Source of the DNA: Pseudomonadota bacterium
GTDB lineage: Bacteria; Pseudomonadota; Gammaproteobacteria; Arenicellales; Poriferihabitantaceae
Length of the DNA: 13,968 nucleotides
Assembly: GCA_024226105.1 (NCBI GenBank)
Contig: JAAELZ010000676.1
Span: 1-13,968, forward strand
Reading direction: 5' to 3'
Positions 13,788 to 13,968 of the stretch are shown here, in pieces (position 1 is the first letter of the stretch; every line of letters begins with the position of its first letter). The notes under the pieces are model-generated. The model saw nothing but the letters and a program-made list of their open reading frames with translations, was not told the DNA's origin and made no database searches. Both the position numbers and the translations under genes were made by a program.

Positions 13788-13968
13788 ATGCAAATAGACG
13801 GCGTTTGGGCAACCGAGGTACTTGGATACCTGGGATGGGAGAGAACCGGAATAACCTTTTTGGATGATGGGAAAATGCGTGGAGGTAGCGCGGATATTTT
13901 TCACCACGGAAATTATGTTGTTGATGGACAAAAAGTGAAGATGACACTTCATTTAGCGTCTCATGGCA
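13788..13968 (+). CDS. GrlR-like small regulatory-family protein, 5' part
   Basis: Sixty codons are visible and the gene runs off the right edge. The protein starts MQIDGVWATEVLGYLGWERT, then FLDDGKMRGGSADIFHHGNYVVDG and QKVKMTLHLASHG. This pattern, a short strand-rich start followed by GK(M/I)RGG and a (G)xY.VDG strand, matches the GrlR family, small beta-barrel proteins first known as negative regulators of type III secretion genes in attaching-and-effacing E. coli; homologues of unknown role are common elsewhere. There is no signal peptide. GAGGA precedes the ATG by seven bases. No secretion gene or partner GrlA-like activator is visible, so function here is open. Confidence 0.7.
   Translation, partial: MQIDGVWATEVLGYLGWERTGITFLDDGKMRGGSADIFHHGNYVVDGQKVKMTLHLASHG

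Overview
The window looks like chromosomal DNA of a free-living, probably marine or aquatic, Gammaproteobacterium. The evidence is moderate GC content, Gram-negative outer-membrane proteins (an OprB-type porin and a beta-barrel protein), MocR and OruR-type AraC regulators, and good Shine-Dalgarno sites. No rRNA, tRNA, CRISPR array, transposase or phage gene was seen. The taxonomy is an inference from protein style only.

Left part (1-6914): a leftward gene set encodes, in transcription order, a beta-alanine:pyruvate-type class III transaminase, a ureohydrolase that most resembles 3-guanidinopropionase, a Tat-exported PotD/PotF-like binding protein, a PotA-like ABC ATPase, and the first 21 codons of a permease. 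A MocR-type regulator (GntR winged helix fused to an aminotransferase fold) is divergent from the transaminase. Together they suggest uptake of a guanidino acid or polyamine-like compound, hydrolysis to urea plus an omega-amino acid (beta-alanine if the substrate is 3-guanidinopropionate), and transamination to malonate semialdehyde. A terminator-like hairpin lies between the binding-protein and ATPase genes, and a 298-bp gap with dyads precedes the binding-protein gene.

Middle (6915-9338): a foldback sequence with roughly 35-45 bp imperfect arms is followed by a 54-codon remnant of a VOC/glyoxalase-family gene that has lost its central part. Next is a full-length nitrilase with the Glu-Lys-Cys triad. 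An OruR-type AraC regulator converges on it from the right.

Right part (9339-13968): the AraC gene is divergent from a two-gene unit. Its first gene encodes a secreted protein with a small DUF995-like N-terminal domain and a C-terminal outer-membrane beta-barrel-like domain. Its second, 6 bp later, encodes an OprB-type porin. An 8-bp perfect inverted repeat in the divergent region is a good operator candidate. After a 193-bp gap with an extended -10 promoter comes an exported metal-dependent amidohydrolase. The window ends inside a small gene resembling the GrlR family.

No wholly new system can be claimed. The most useful leads are the putative guanidinopropionate operon, the foldback plus VOC remnant, the two-domain outer-membrane protein with its adjacent porin, and the GrlR-like gene outside any visible secretion locus.
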